Origin: Planctomycetota bacterium
Lineage (GTDB): Bacteria; Planctomycetota; UBA8742; SKZP01; JAIOTL01
Assembly: GCA_021106775.1 (NCBI GenBank)
Contig: JAIOTL010000410.1
Coordinates: 1 to 9,206, forward strand
Length of the DNA: 9,206 nt
Reading direction: 5' to 3'
The translations under genes were made by a program, and so were the position numbers. Position 1 is the stretch's first letter. Each line of letters begins with the position of its first letter. Positions 1-7,035 of this stretch are shown here, in pieces. The notes under the pieces are model-generated. The model searched no databases and was not told where the DNA came from. It worked only from the letters and a program-made list of their open reading frames with translations.

Positions 1-1684
1 CGCCACCACCACTGCAGTAGCCACCGCCACCGCCGTAGTAGCCGCCACCGCCGCCAGCTCCACCAAGTGATGTTCCTACTCCTCTTCCACCAACACCTAA
101 TGTGCCAGGAGTTGCTGATCGTCCACCTGCGCCACCTGCTGTTTGAGTTCCACCAAGACCGGGACCCGAATTGTAACCAGCAGTTCCATTACCCCCAGTT
201 AGTCCGCCACCTGCGCCACCTAAGGGTCTACCAGGTTGGGTATCCCATGCAGCGCCACCACCAGCACCGCCGACGACTTTTCTATCTGTTAATGCAGTGC
301 CACCGATTCTAATGTCTGATGCACCGCCACCACCAGCAGTATAATTATTATAACCACCGCCAAGACCTCCGCCGTTCCAACCTCCAACACCTGTACCAGT
401 ACCTCCACCTTTTCCTCCAACATAAACATTAATTGTGTCACCAGGTGTTACGGGAACTGTTGCTTCTGCTTTACCACCTTTACCAGGAACTCTACTATAA
501 TTTGAACCACCTTCGGCACCGTAGCATTCGACGACAATGGAGGCTACACCTGCAGGCACTGTCCATTGCTCCGCTGAACCTGTGTATGTGAATGTTCGGG
601 AGATTTCGTCCCTGCCTTCGCCAGCAAGAGCGATATCAAGTGGTGCAGGATTGTACAAACCGTTATGCATAACTGTTAATGTATCGTTGAAAGTTGTGTT
701 TGCTGTGGGTTCAAACTTGATAAAAACGATAATTTTATCTGAAACTGCAACAATTTCCGGAAGTGTTATTACATTGCCGTTTGAGTCTTCGACTTTGTCA
801 AGAGTAAACTCTGCACCAGTTGTGAATGTAATTGAAGCAATCGTCAATGGATCTGAACCGATACTTGAAATCTCAAGAGTTTGAACACTCGGCATCGTCG
901 TCGCTACTGAGCCGAAGTCCCACGGGCTTGTTCTGTCAACTTCAATCTTTGGTGCTGTCAGAACGCCGACACCATTTACGGTAATTTTGCTTGGAGAAAT
1001 TTCATTTACTGCATCGTGAGAAATTTCGAGTTCTGCTGGGAAATTACCTGCAGTTGTCGGTGCGAACTGAACCGTAATCGTGTGTGTTGCTCCCGGTATG
1101 ACGGTAATCGGAATTGCGCCACCTGCAGAGACATTGAATTCAGATGCGCCTGCACCCGTGAAAGTTAGCTGAGAAATCGTCATGTCGGCAGTTCCAACAT
1201 TCTCGATTTCAAAATTTTGGTCAAGAGTTGTGTTGAAAAGTCTGATACCGTAATCGTGCAAGGTTACCGGAATATCGATGCGTGGAACCGCAACGCCGAT
1301 ACCTTCCAAATCCGTCTCTTTTGGTTTTGACGAAGCATCGTGGGTGAATGAAATAAGCCCGACAATTGGTCCGTCAACAGTTGGCGTGAACGTGATTGTT
1401 AAAGTGTGTTCAGCATTTTTGTCGAGATTGATCGGCAGGGTTCCACCTGCTGTGATAGCATAATCACTTGTTCCTGAAATCGAGACGTTCGAGATAATCA
1501 TCGATTTTCCGTACTTGTTTTTTAGCACAACATCGATTGAGAATGTGTCACCAATGTTGATTGTGCCGAAATCGAGTTTACTCGGTGTGAGCTTCAAAGT
1601 TGGTGAATCTGAAGAACATCCGACATAAATCGAAAAAGCAAAAAACATCAAGCAAAGTAAAACAATTCTGGACTTGTTAGCCAT
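1..1684 (-). CDS. ASH-repeat lipoprotein with C-terminal glycine-rich domain (3' end beyond window)
   Basis: This is the only long open frame on the minus strand here: 561 codons without a stop, leaving the window at the left edge. Two ATGs are adjacent (1687 and 1684). The second is preferred because the GGGAGG at 1691-1696 sits 6 nt from it but only 3 nt from the first. Residues 1-22 form a signal peptide (K4, R6, hydrophobic core) ending at Cys23 in VGC, an imperfect lipobox with Tyr at -3. Three ASH/HYDIN-like (choice-of-anchor D type) immunoglobulin-fold repeats follow, at about 30-130, 134-243 and 245-358; the first has the typical LDFGTINIGD motif. From about 365 (FTYTGS...WTVPAGV...) starts a glycine-rich domain like that of many secreted bacterial proteins and the ALK/LTK ectodomain, with GGGGGYYGGGGGG near the edge. 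Inferred role: a surface-exposed structural or adhesive lipoprotein, ligand unknown. The fold assignments are confident, the function is not. Confidence 0.9.
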   Translation of the reverse strand, partial: MANKSRIVLLCLMFFAFSIYVGCSSDSPTLKLTPSKLDFGTINIGDTFSIDVVLKNKYGKSMIISNVSISGTSDYAITAGGTLPINLDKNAEHTLTITFTPTVDGPIVGLISFTHDASSKPKETDLEGIGVAVPRIDIPVTLHDYGIRLFNTTLDQNFEIENVGTADMTISQLTFTGAGASEFNVSAGGAIPITVIPGATHTITVQFAPTTAGNFPAELEISHDAVNEISPSKITVNGVGVLTAPKIEVDRTSPWDFGSVATTMPSVQTLEISSIGSDPLTIASITFTTGAEFTLDKVEDSNGNVITLPEIVAVSDKIIVFIKFEPTANTTFNDTLTVMHNGLYNPAPLDIALAGEGRDEISRTFTYTGSAEQWTVPAGVASIVVECYGAEGGSNYSRVPGKGGKAEATVPVTPGDTINVYVGGKGGGTGTGVGGWNGGGLGGGYNNYTAGGGGASDIRIGGTALTDRKVVGGAGGGAAWDTQPGRPLGGAGGGLTGGNGTAGYNSGPGLGGTQTAGGAGGRSATPGTLGVGGRGVGTSLGGAGGGGGYYGGGGGYCSGGG

Positions 1685-1749
1685 CATTTTCCTCCCAAAG
1701 TAAAGTTGTTGTGAAAACTGCGAAATTGCAAATTACATTTTATTGTTCG

Positions 1750-1777
1750 ATAATATGTTAGTTGTTTAAAACAACAA
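1750..1777 (-). promoter_or_regulatory. Candidate sigma70-type promoter of the glycine-rich lipoprotein gene
   Basis: On the minus strand a TTGTTG (1772-1777) is followed after 16 nt by TATTAT (1750-1755), about 65 nt upstream of the start at 1684. The -10 matches the consensus at five of six bases and the -35 at four of six. The perfect palindrome at 1761-1775 overlaps the -35 and the spacer, so repressor control is possible. Seen by eye in an AT-rich region, so chance matches cannot be excluded. Confidence 0.4.
1761..1775. repeat. 15-bp perfect palindrome GTTGTTT-A-AAACAAC
   Basis: Two 7-bp arms flank a single central base. The site lies in the upstream region of the glycine-rich lipoprotein gene and overlaps its candidate -35 box. 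Its position and dyad symmetry suggest an operator, but the arms are AT-rich and no regulator gene is in the window. The 11-mer TTGTTGTTTTA (minus strand, 1767-1777) also occurs on the plus strand at 9089-9099, upstream of the gene starting at the right edge. Confidence 0.45.
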
Positions 1778-1816
1778 ATGTTCATTAAAGGAAAAAAAAA
1801 TATTTAAAATCTTATT

Positions 1817-1837
1817 CTTAGACACAAAATATCTAAG
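1817..1837. repeat. Small inverted repeat CTTAGA-N9-TCTAAG
   Basis: A 6-bp perfect inverted repeat with a 9-nt loop, just beyond the terminator of the truncated lipoprotein gene and upstream of the glycine-rich lipoprotein gene. On the minus strand it is followed by AT-rich sequence and, further on, a T-run at 1792-1800. It could be a weak second terminator or a regulatory dyad. It is AT-rich and may be chance. Confidence 0.2.
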
Positions 1838-1852
1838 GTTAATTGCAGATTT

Positions 1853-1886
1853 AAAAAAACGAGACCGAAGCAATCACTCCGGTCTT
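1853..1886 (-). terminator. Rho-independent terminator downstream of the truncated lipoprotein gene
   Basis: Read on the minus strand, AGACCGGAG (1877-1885) pairs with CTTCGGTCT (1862-1870) to give a 9-bp stem with one G-T pair and a 6-nt loop TGATTG. It is followed by CG and seven T residues (1853-1859). It lies about 60 nt past the stop codon of the 54-codon reading frame. It has the stem, loop and U-tract of a classical intrinsic terminator and separates that gene from the glycine-rich lipoprotein gene downstream. Confidence 0.85.
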
Positions 1887-1945
1887 CATTTACTTACGTT
1901 TCTGCAACATTGTCAATTATGAGCAATATTACAGTTAGTATTTTA

Positions 1946-2110
1946 TTACGATTTCGCCGTTACCTGAACGAACACCAGCTTGTCACCGAGGTTGACTGTG
2001 CCGAAATCGTGGCTCTCTGGGTGCAGCGAAAGGCCGGTAACTTTGGAGTTGCATCCTATCGTTGCTGCTATAAACAAGAAAAACACAGCTATTCCACAAT
2101 ATTTACACAT
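1946..2110 (-). pseudogene. Truncated ASH-domain lipoprotein gene (54 codons)
   Basis: The frame runs from ATG at 2110 (GGGGA five nt upstream; an alternative ATG at 2122 lacks a ribosome site) to TAA at 1946, immediately followed by a second TAA. The product begins MCKYCG, has a hydrophobic signal core ending in ATIGC (Cys20, lipobox-like), then the start of an ASH domain with HDFGTVNLGDK. This aligns with LDFGTINIGD of the glycine-rich lipoprotein and LDFGSILIGK of the VWA lipoprotein. It then stops after about 35 mature residues, far short of one complete ASH domain, and no other frame downstream resumes the homology by eye. Most likely a gene whose body was deleted, leaving promoter, 5' end and terminator. 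Alternatively it may be a genuine small lipoprotein, since every expression signal looks intact. Confidence 0.7.
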
Positions 2111-2152
2111 ATCTTTCCCCATTAAAAATTCTGAAACATATCAGTTTTTCAT

Positions 2153-2182
2153 TCTATACCGTTTTAATTGATATACTCACAA
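2153..2182 (-). promoter_or_regulatory. Candidate promoter of the truncated lipoprotein gene
   Basis: On the minus strand, TTGTGA (2177-2182) and TATAGA (2153-2158) are separated by 18 nt and lie about 45 nt upstream of the ATG at 2110. Both boxes are reasonable sigma70-type matches. With the good ribosome site and downstream terminator, this suggests the short gene may still be transcribed. Found by eye only. Confidence 0.35.
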
Positions 2183-2299
2183 TATGTTTAAGTAAATTTC
2201 AAAAACATCCAATACTCAGACCGACCTTTTGTTGTTTCGCGATACAAAAAAAAGCCCGCATTTAATGCTTAAACCGAAAGAATTGCTGTTATTACCTGA

Positions 2300-2332
2300 A
2301 GGTTGCAGTTTCAAGTCCTGCACATACTACCA
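2300..2332 (+). other. tRNA 3'-end-like remnant (variable loop, T arm, acceptor strand, CCA)
   Basis: The stretch reads as the 3' part of a tRNA in the correct register. AGGTT (2300-2304) fits a variable loop. GCAG (2305-2308) pairs with CTGC (2317-2320) as four of five T-stem pairs. The loop is TTCAAGT (2310-2316), followed by seven acceptor bases, a discriminator A and CCA (2330-2332). The pair next to the loop is T-C instead of G-C, and no matching 5' acceptor strand, D arm or anticodon stem is found upstream, so it is not a functional tRNA. An imperfect hairpin (AAAG...CAAG/CTTG...CTTT, 2341-2371) follows. Such 3' fragments are what tRNA-targeting integrative elements leave at an attachment site, but a degraded tRNA or chance resemblance is possible. 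The rest of 2160-2431 shows nothing recognisable. Confidence 0.35.
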
Positions 2333-2431
2333 GATAATTCAAAGGCTCAAGGATTTTCGCTCTTGCGCTTTATATTTTCTGAACCTTTTGCACAATCTCA
2401 GGTTAAAAAGTTAAACCACTTGGAGATAGAA

Positions 2432-3196
2432 ATGGGTGAATTTCTGAGCGATAACGATATTTACCGTAATGGCAGGCAATATGACTGGCATTTCAAGGAA
2501 AAAGATGATGATTTAAATTTTTACCTGAGTTGGATGAAAAAGCTTGGTGGTTCGGCACTTGAGTTGGCATGTGGGACAGGTAGACTTCTTATCCCAGCAA
2601 TTGAACAGGGATTTGATGTTACAGGCATTGACATTTCAGAGGATATGCTCAAGCAAGCACGTGTAAAAGCGAAGGAATTTGGGATTAATGCTGAGATAAT
2701 TCACGCCGACATCAGAAATTTCAAGCTTGAACGGAAGTTCTCGCTTATTTATCTGCCTTTTAATTCAATTGCACATTTATACACCAGAAAAGATATAGAA
2801 CAGTGTTTTCAGAAAGTTCGGCAACATCTGGAGTCTGAAGGGCGATTCATTATCGACTATTTCAATCCCGATTTGTCGTTCCTTGTGCGCGATATTCAGA
2901 AGAGATTCCCGGTGAGTTCGTTTCAGGATGAGGAAACTGGCGCGCGAGTTACGATAAATGAGAGCAACGAGTATGACCGTGCTACCCAGATTAATCATAT
3001 AAAATGGTTCAAGAAGATTGGAATCCGCAACGAAGAGATTAACAGGCTTACAATGCGTATCTTTTATCCACAAGAACTTGACCGGTTAATTGAGTATAAT
3101 GGGTTTGAAATCGTTGACAAATTCGGGAAATTCGATGAAACCCCCTTTACATCTGACTCGCCAACACAGATAATTGTGAGCAAACTGAAGCTGTAA
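2432..3196 (+). CDS. Class I SAM-dependent methyltransferase
   Basis: A 254-residue cytoplasmic protein with a Rossmann-fold methyltransferase core. Motif I is LELACGTGR (residues 43-51), the acidic residue at the end of strand 2 is Asp67 in VTGIDIS, and Asp93 in HADIRNF probably contacts the adenine. The C-terminal part (RIFYPQELDRLIEYNGF...TPFTSDSPTQIIVSKL) is typical of small methyltransferases of the Methyltransf_25/11 type. The substrate is not recognisable. The frame is open further upstream to an ATG at 2303, but that start lies in the tRNA-like remnant and gives a low-complexity extension. ATG 2432 has GGAG at 2422-2425 with a 6-nt spacer and begins the conserved-looking part. The stop is 14 nt before the next gene, so the two are probably co-transcribed. 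No clear promoter was found upstream. Confidence 0.9.
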   Translation: MGEFLSDNDIYRNGRQYDWHFKEKDDDLNFYLSWMKKLGGSALELACGTGRLLIPAIEQGFDVTGIDISEDMLKQARVKAKEFGINAEIIHADIRNFKLERKFSLIYLPFNSIAHLYTRKDIEQCFQKVRQHLESEGRFIIDYFNPDLSFLVRDIQKRFPVSSFQDEETGARVTINESNEYDRATQINHIKWFKKIGIRNEEINRLTMRIFYPQELDRLIEYNGFEIVDKFGKFDETPFTSDSPTQIIVSKLKL

Positions 3197-3210
3197 TTTG
3201 TGAGAGAAAT

Positions 3211-4131
3211 ATGTTCAGGAGAAAGCGTGGACTGGCATGGTTGATTGTTGCTATCGTTTTGATTGGGATTTTCGTCAGCAGACAAGTTGTCAAGGAAGCT
3301 GGCATTAAAGAGGAAATTGAGCGAAAGCAGGCGCAGAAAGTCGCTGTTCTCGGTGATTCGCTGGTGGAAATCTGTTTGGAACTCGGTTTGAAGGATAATC
3401 TGGCAGCGGTGTCGTATCTTGGTGCTGATATTCCTGAACTGGCTGGTATTACCCATCTCGGTGGTCCGTTAAATCTGTCCGAGGAACAACTTGTAGAAGC
3501 AAACGTTGATTTAATCATCGCTTCGGACTCGGTTCAGCTTAGAGAGCGCATGAAATCTACTGTCAGCAATGAAAAAATACATAAGCTTTTTCTCAAGCAC
3601 GAGAATTTTGAGGATATTTTAAATTGCATCAATCAGATTTCAATTGTCATGGGTGTTGAGAAAGAAGGTGCAAAATTAGCAGGGAAATTAGTTGCTGAGA
3701 TTGATATAAATCGTGCCGTCGCTGAGAATGCTCCGCGCGTACTGCTGGTTTATTCCGCTCAACCTGGGGAATCAGACGGTTTTGTCTCGTTTGCCTGTGT
3801 TGATGAAAATACTTTCCTTGATGAACTTTTGCGGTCAGCAGGTGGCAGAAATGCCATTGAGGGTAGTTCCGGCAAATGGCCCCAGCTTTCTGTTGAGGAT
3901 TTAATACGTTTGAATCCCGATATAATCGTGGATTTTCGACCTGATTTTCAGAAAGATACTGAAGAAATTAAGGAAATCTGGAGAAAAACTGCACCAGCAT
4001 CGACTGTCAAAGCGATTGCTCTTGAACAGATTGCTGTAATTACACATCATCACGCGCTTCTGCCCTCGCCCAAAGTTGTCGAAGTACATGCAATTCTACA
4101 GAAGATAATCGAGGATTATCGTAGACCATAG
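3211..4131 (+). CDS. Membrane-anchored BtuF/FecB-like periplasmic substrate-binding protein
   Basis: A 306-residue protein. Residues 3-6 are basic (RRKR) and 8-26 form one hydrophobic segment with no lipobox cysteine or clear cleavage site, so it is probably a signal anchor with the rest outside the cytoplasmic membrane. Residues about 42-303 resemble the class III ABC substrate-binding fold (Peripla_BP_2) used for cobalamin, haem and ferric siderophores. The N-lobe shows VAVLGDSLVEICLELGL and LSEEQLVEANVDLIIA; the C-lobe shows FLDELLRSAGGRNAIEG and GKWPQLSVEDLIRLNPDII (221-239), which is diagnostic of BtuF-like proteins. The ligand cannot be read from the sequence. The start has a GAGAG-type ribosome site just upstream. 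No permease or ATPase gene is present, so it is an orphan here. It could also have a sensory role. Confidence 0.85.
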   Translation: MFRRKRGLAWLIVAIVLIGIFVSRQVVKEAGIKEEIERKQAQKVAVLGDSLVEICLELGLKDNLAAVSYLGADIPELAGITHLGGPLNLSEEQLVEANVDLIIASDSVQLRERMKSTVSNEKIHKLFLKHENFEDILNCINQISIVMGVEKEGAKLAGKLVAEIDINRAVAENAPRVLLVYSAQPGESDGFVSFACVDENTFLDELLRSAGGRNAIEGSSGKWPQLSVEDLIRLNPDIIVDFRPDFQKDTEEIKEIWRKTAPASTVKAIALEQIAVITHHHALLPSPKVVEVHAILQKIIEDYRRP

Positions 4132-4146
4132 CGTAATTTATCAAAG

Positions 4147-4176
4147 TTGCAGAATATTATCTTAACCAGTTATGTT
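4147..4176 (+). promoter_or_regulatory. Weak candidate promoter for the metallopeptidase gene
   Basis: TTGCAG (4147-4152) and TATGTT (4171-4176) are separated by 18 nt, about 60 nt upstream of the ATG at 4237. The 105-nt gap after the substrate-binding protein gene leaves room for a separate promoter, but no terminator hairpin was seen there. Read-through from the upstream pair is equally possible. Confidence 0.25.
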
Positions 4177-4236
4177 TATGTGTGTGAGCTATATTGTGCA
4201 AAAACACGTAATTGACCGAAAACCCTTGAGGACTGG

Positions 4237-6888
4237 ATGCAGACCAAGTTTTTTTGTATCAGCTGTGGTAAGAAGTTTGTAACTGATGTGAAATTTGCAG
4301 GTAAACCGTTCGAATGTAGCATATGCGGGACGATGAACACAGTGCCTGAGTCAAATGCCATAATTTCGAATGTTGCTGGTCAAGAGAATGCTGAGAATGC
4401 GGAAAAACGTAATATAGACAGGCTTTCTGAAAAAAATATTCAGGAAATTAACATATCGAAGATTGTCGGTAGTAGTGACAAGGAGCAGGCTGAAAATGGT
4501 CAACAACCTAAAACCTCAGCAATTTTAAGTAATCGAGTATCGTTAATTCGACAACGTCTTGAAAAAGCTGAACAAAAGACAAATCATTTACAAAAAAAGT
4601 TGCAGATTCTGATTCCCGTATCACTCGCCGTCGCATTTATCGTCACAATGCTGATTTTCACCTTTGATTCTACACAATCTGCAAATTCTAATGTTAAGGG
4701 AAAAGTTGCTTCTGCAAAGCATGAATGGAATCTGCCAGAAGTTCATAAAGTTGATACTTCTTCAAAGAAAAATAAGGAAAAACCTGTAAATATAACGCCT
4801 AAAATACCTCAACCCGTGCTAATTGAGGAAACAACAGAGTCTGAGAAAATGATAATCGCGCCGTTGTCGATAATCTCAAGTCTGCCTGAGTCATTCATGG
4901 TTGGATATCGGGAACAGATTGAGCTGCAGGCGACTGGTGGTGTTGCGCCTTATAACTGGCTGCTTTCCGAAGGTAATCTTCCATTTGGTATGAAGTTCGT
5001 TCGCAATAAAATTGTTGGAACGCCCGAAGACGGTACAGTTGGCACGTATGTGTTCACGTTGAAATGTATCGATTCTAAAGGAAATACTGCTGAAATGCCT
5101 GTAATTTCTGGTGTTGACGAGATGCTTATGTTCGAATTCGAGGGTTTTCCTGCGTTTATGTATGTCGAAGACCAGGTTGAATACATTTTCTCGGCAACAG
5201 GCGGCACAATGCCATATTCATTCGAACTCGTTGAGAGCTTGCTGCCAGAGGGCTTGCAGTATGATGCAGACGCGCATGCATTTCGGGGAAGTCCCAGAAT
5301 CGAAGGGGAATTTACAATTACGCTTCGGGTTACTGATTCACAAGGCAGAACAAATGATAATGCGCTTGAAACGTTTGATTTCTCGGTAATGATGCGCGAA
5401 AAGTCGGATGTTGTTCGGAAAGATAAAATTCGACCTGAGCCCGAAAAAAGCGATGATGACGATGATGGAGATGATGACGAGCCTGAAATTCCAGCGTTGA
5501 CGGAAGTTCAACAATTGATGCGAAAAGGTGCTGAGCTTCATAATAACGAAGATTATCAGGCTGCAATAGAAATCTATTTACAGGTGTTGAAACTTGACAG
5601 AGATAACGTTTATGCGCTTTACAACATTGCGTGTGCGTACGCCCTACTAAATGACAAGATTAAAGCGTTTGAGTACCTCGTGAAGGCGGTGAAAGCTGGT
5701 TTCATTGATTTTTCGCATATCAAAAATGACAATGACTTGAAGATTCTGAGAAATTCGACAAAATTCAAGAAGTTAATAAAAGACCTTGAGAAGCGTTTTG
5801 ACATCACGGGTAAAGCACTGAACAAGCCTCTTGAGGAGCTTTTCCCGGGTTATCTGATTCACCGGGATGAGGCGAATAGACTGATTTTTCTGACAAACGT
5901 GGGTTCAAACGACGAAAAACGCAAGAAAATTTTGGAGTTCATATCAGCTCAACTCATGAATTATGCAAAGGCTCAGCGCGAAAGTCTGTTCGATAAGCAA
6001 CCCTCGTCGTACATCAAAATATTGCTGCCAAATAACCGGGATTTCTCAGTTTATCGGAAGCAGGCGGGTTATTCCGAGATAGTCGGCGGCTGGTACAATC
6101 CGGGCACAAAGCTGCTCATCTCAAAATCACTTGGACACACATTAATTCACGAATTCACACACGCGCTGCATTACGCTGACACCTGGTCTCGCGGTATCTG
6201 GCACAAAATCTGGTTCTCAGAAGGTGTCGCCACATGCTTCGAAAACAGCATGCTCCCAGAAGGTTCACGCAAAAACCTCACACCGATTCATAACTGGCGT
6301 ATGGACCTCGCAATCAAGGCGGTGCAATCCGACAGCAAGTATTATGTCCCCTGGGATGAGCTTTTCAATATGTCGCGAACAAAATTCCTTAATACACAAA
6401 ATATTCAATATCATTATGCGCAAGCACGTTACATCGTTTATTGGCTCAATGAGCTTGGCAAACTCAAGGAATTCTACGACGCCTATAATCAGACGTACAA
6501 GAAGGATAAATCTGGAATCAAGGCGTTTGAGAAGGTTTTCGGAAATAATCTCAGCAAAATTGAAGTGCAATGGAAAACCTGGATGAAAAGTATTTCTCGA
6601 CCAACCCGCAGCGCATGGCTTGGAATAACTGCATCTTACCGGACAAATCCTCAAGGACTGAAGCTTTTGCGGATTTTCAGCAATAGCCCAGCAAAATCAG
6701 CAAAACTCAGAAAAGGTGATATTTTATTGCGAGTTGGGAATATCCCGGTTGACATGGTAAACAATTTCGCATACGCAATGACAGTTTTCAAACCTGCTGA
6801 CGAGATTGAAATTGCATTTATCCGACGCGATGAGATTCATCTGGTGAAAGTCATACTCACATCACGTGAAAATCAAAAAGGTTATTGA
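4237..6888 (+). CDS. Zinc ribbon-TM-He_PIG-TPR-gluzincin metallopeptidase-PDZ protein
   Basis: An 883-residue protein with this order. A zinc ribbon has Cys7/Cys10 and Cys27/Cys30. A polar, partly coiled segment (about 98-121) precedes one membrane span (about 122-143). Two putative-Ig He_PIG domains follow (about 209-287 and 298-385), each with an ATGG-x-(A/M)PY motif and a (V/R)G(T/S)P turn. An acidic linker (406-417, mostly Asp) leads to TPR-like helices (about 423-490). The metallopeptidase domain (about 528-785) has HEFTH (638-642) and a WFSEG glutamate (Glu662), a gluzincin Zn site. A PDZ domain (about 793-876, AWLGI...LRKGDILLRVGNIPV) ends the protein. Predicted topology: zinc ribbon in the cytoplasm, the rest outside. 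The peptidase resembles the MA-clan/DUF1570 type. GAGG at 4228-4231 with a 5-nt spacer supports the start. Likely an active surface or periplasmic protease, substrate unknown. Confidence 0.9.
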   Translation: MQTKFFCISCGKKFVTDVKFAGKPFECSICGTMNTVPESNAIISNVAGQENAENAEKRNIDRLSEKNIQEINISKIVGSSDKEQAENGQQPKTSAILSNRVSLIRQRLEKAEQKTNHLQKKLQILIPVSLAVAFIVTMLIFTFDSTQSANSNVKGKVASAKHEWNLPEVHKVDTSSKKNKEKPVNITPKIPQPVLIEETTESEKMIIAPLSIISSLPESFMVGYREQIELQATGGVAPYNWLLSEGNLPFGMKFVRNKIVGTPEDGTVGTYVFTLKCIDSKGNTAEMPVISGVDEMLMFEFEGFPAFMYVEDQVEYIFSATGGTMPYSFELVESLLPEGLQYDADAHAFRGSPRIEGEFTITLRVTDSQGRTNDNALETFDFSVMMREKSDVVRKDKIRPEPEKSDDDDDGDDDEPEIPALTEVQQLMRKGAELHNNEDYQAAIEIYLQVLKLDRDNVYALYNIACAYALLNDKIKAFEYLVKAVKAGFIDFSHIKNDNDLKILRNSTKFKKLIKDLEKRFDITGKALNKPLEELFPGYLIHRDEANRLIFLTNVGSNDEKRKKILEFISAQLMNYAKAQRESLFDKQPSSYIKILLPNNRDFSVYRKQAGYSEIVGGWYNPGTKLLISKSLGHTLIHEFTHALHYADTWSRGIWHKIWFSEGVATCFENSMLPEGSRKNLTPIHNWRMDLAIKAVQSDSKYYVPWDELFNMSRTKFLNTQNIQYHYAQARYIVYWLNELGKLKEFYDAYNQTYKKDKSGIKAFEKVFGNNLSKIEVQWKTWMKSISRPTRSAWLGITASYRTNPQGLKLLRIFSNSPAKSAKLRKGDILLRVGNIPVDMVNNFAYAMTVFKPADEIEIAFIRRDEIHLVKVILTSRENQKGY

Positions 6889-7035
6889 ACCTTGTCTCAA
6901 AATTAACACTGAAATTTAAGTCAGAATGCATCTCAGATGTGTTTTCATGCTTACCCACTTTGACTATAAAACTATGTTTATTGATGCAAATATTATGTAT
7001 ATGAAAAATTAGAATATATTTAAGGAGTTGAAGTT

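Noticed and set aside
2..64. Short tandem repeats of GCC/ACC triplets
   Set aside because: They are simply glycine and tyrosine codons of the glycine-rich domain, in frame with the gene; not a CRISPR array or regulatory repeat.
67..312. Plus-strand open frame rich in His, Leu and Arg
   Set aside because: It is the antisense reading of glycine codons (GGN) in the minus-strand glycine-rich gene; composition is unlike a real protein and no ribosome site is present.
537..884. Plus-strand open frame of 115 codons
   Set aside because: It lies wholly antisense to the ASH repeats of the minus-strand lipoprotein, which have clear family motifs.
1910..2125. Two overlapping plus-strand open frames
   Set aside because: They oppose the truncated lipoprotein gene, whose signal peptide, lipobox and DFG motif identify the coding strand.
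2303..2431. N-terminal extension of the methyltransferase to ATG 2303
   Set aside because: It overlaps the tRNA-like remnant, lacks a ribosome site, and ATG 2432 has a well-spaced GGAG.
3064..3518. Minus-strand open frames of 123-130 codons
   Set aside because: They are antisense to the end of the methyltransferase and the start of the substrate-binding protein, both with recognisable family motifs.
6960..6996. TTGACT followed by TATTAT as a promoter for the VWA lipoprotein gene
   Set aside because: The spacer between the two is about 25 nt, too long for a sigma70 promoter; no better pair was found, so no promoter is called there.
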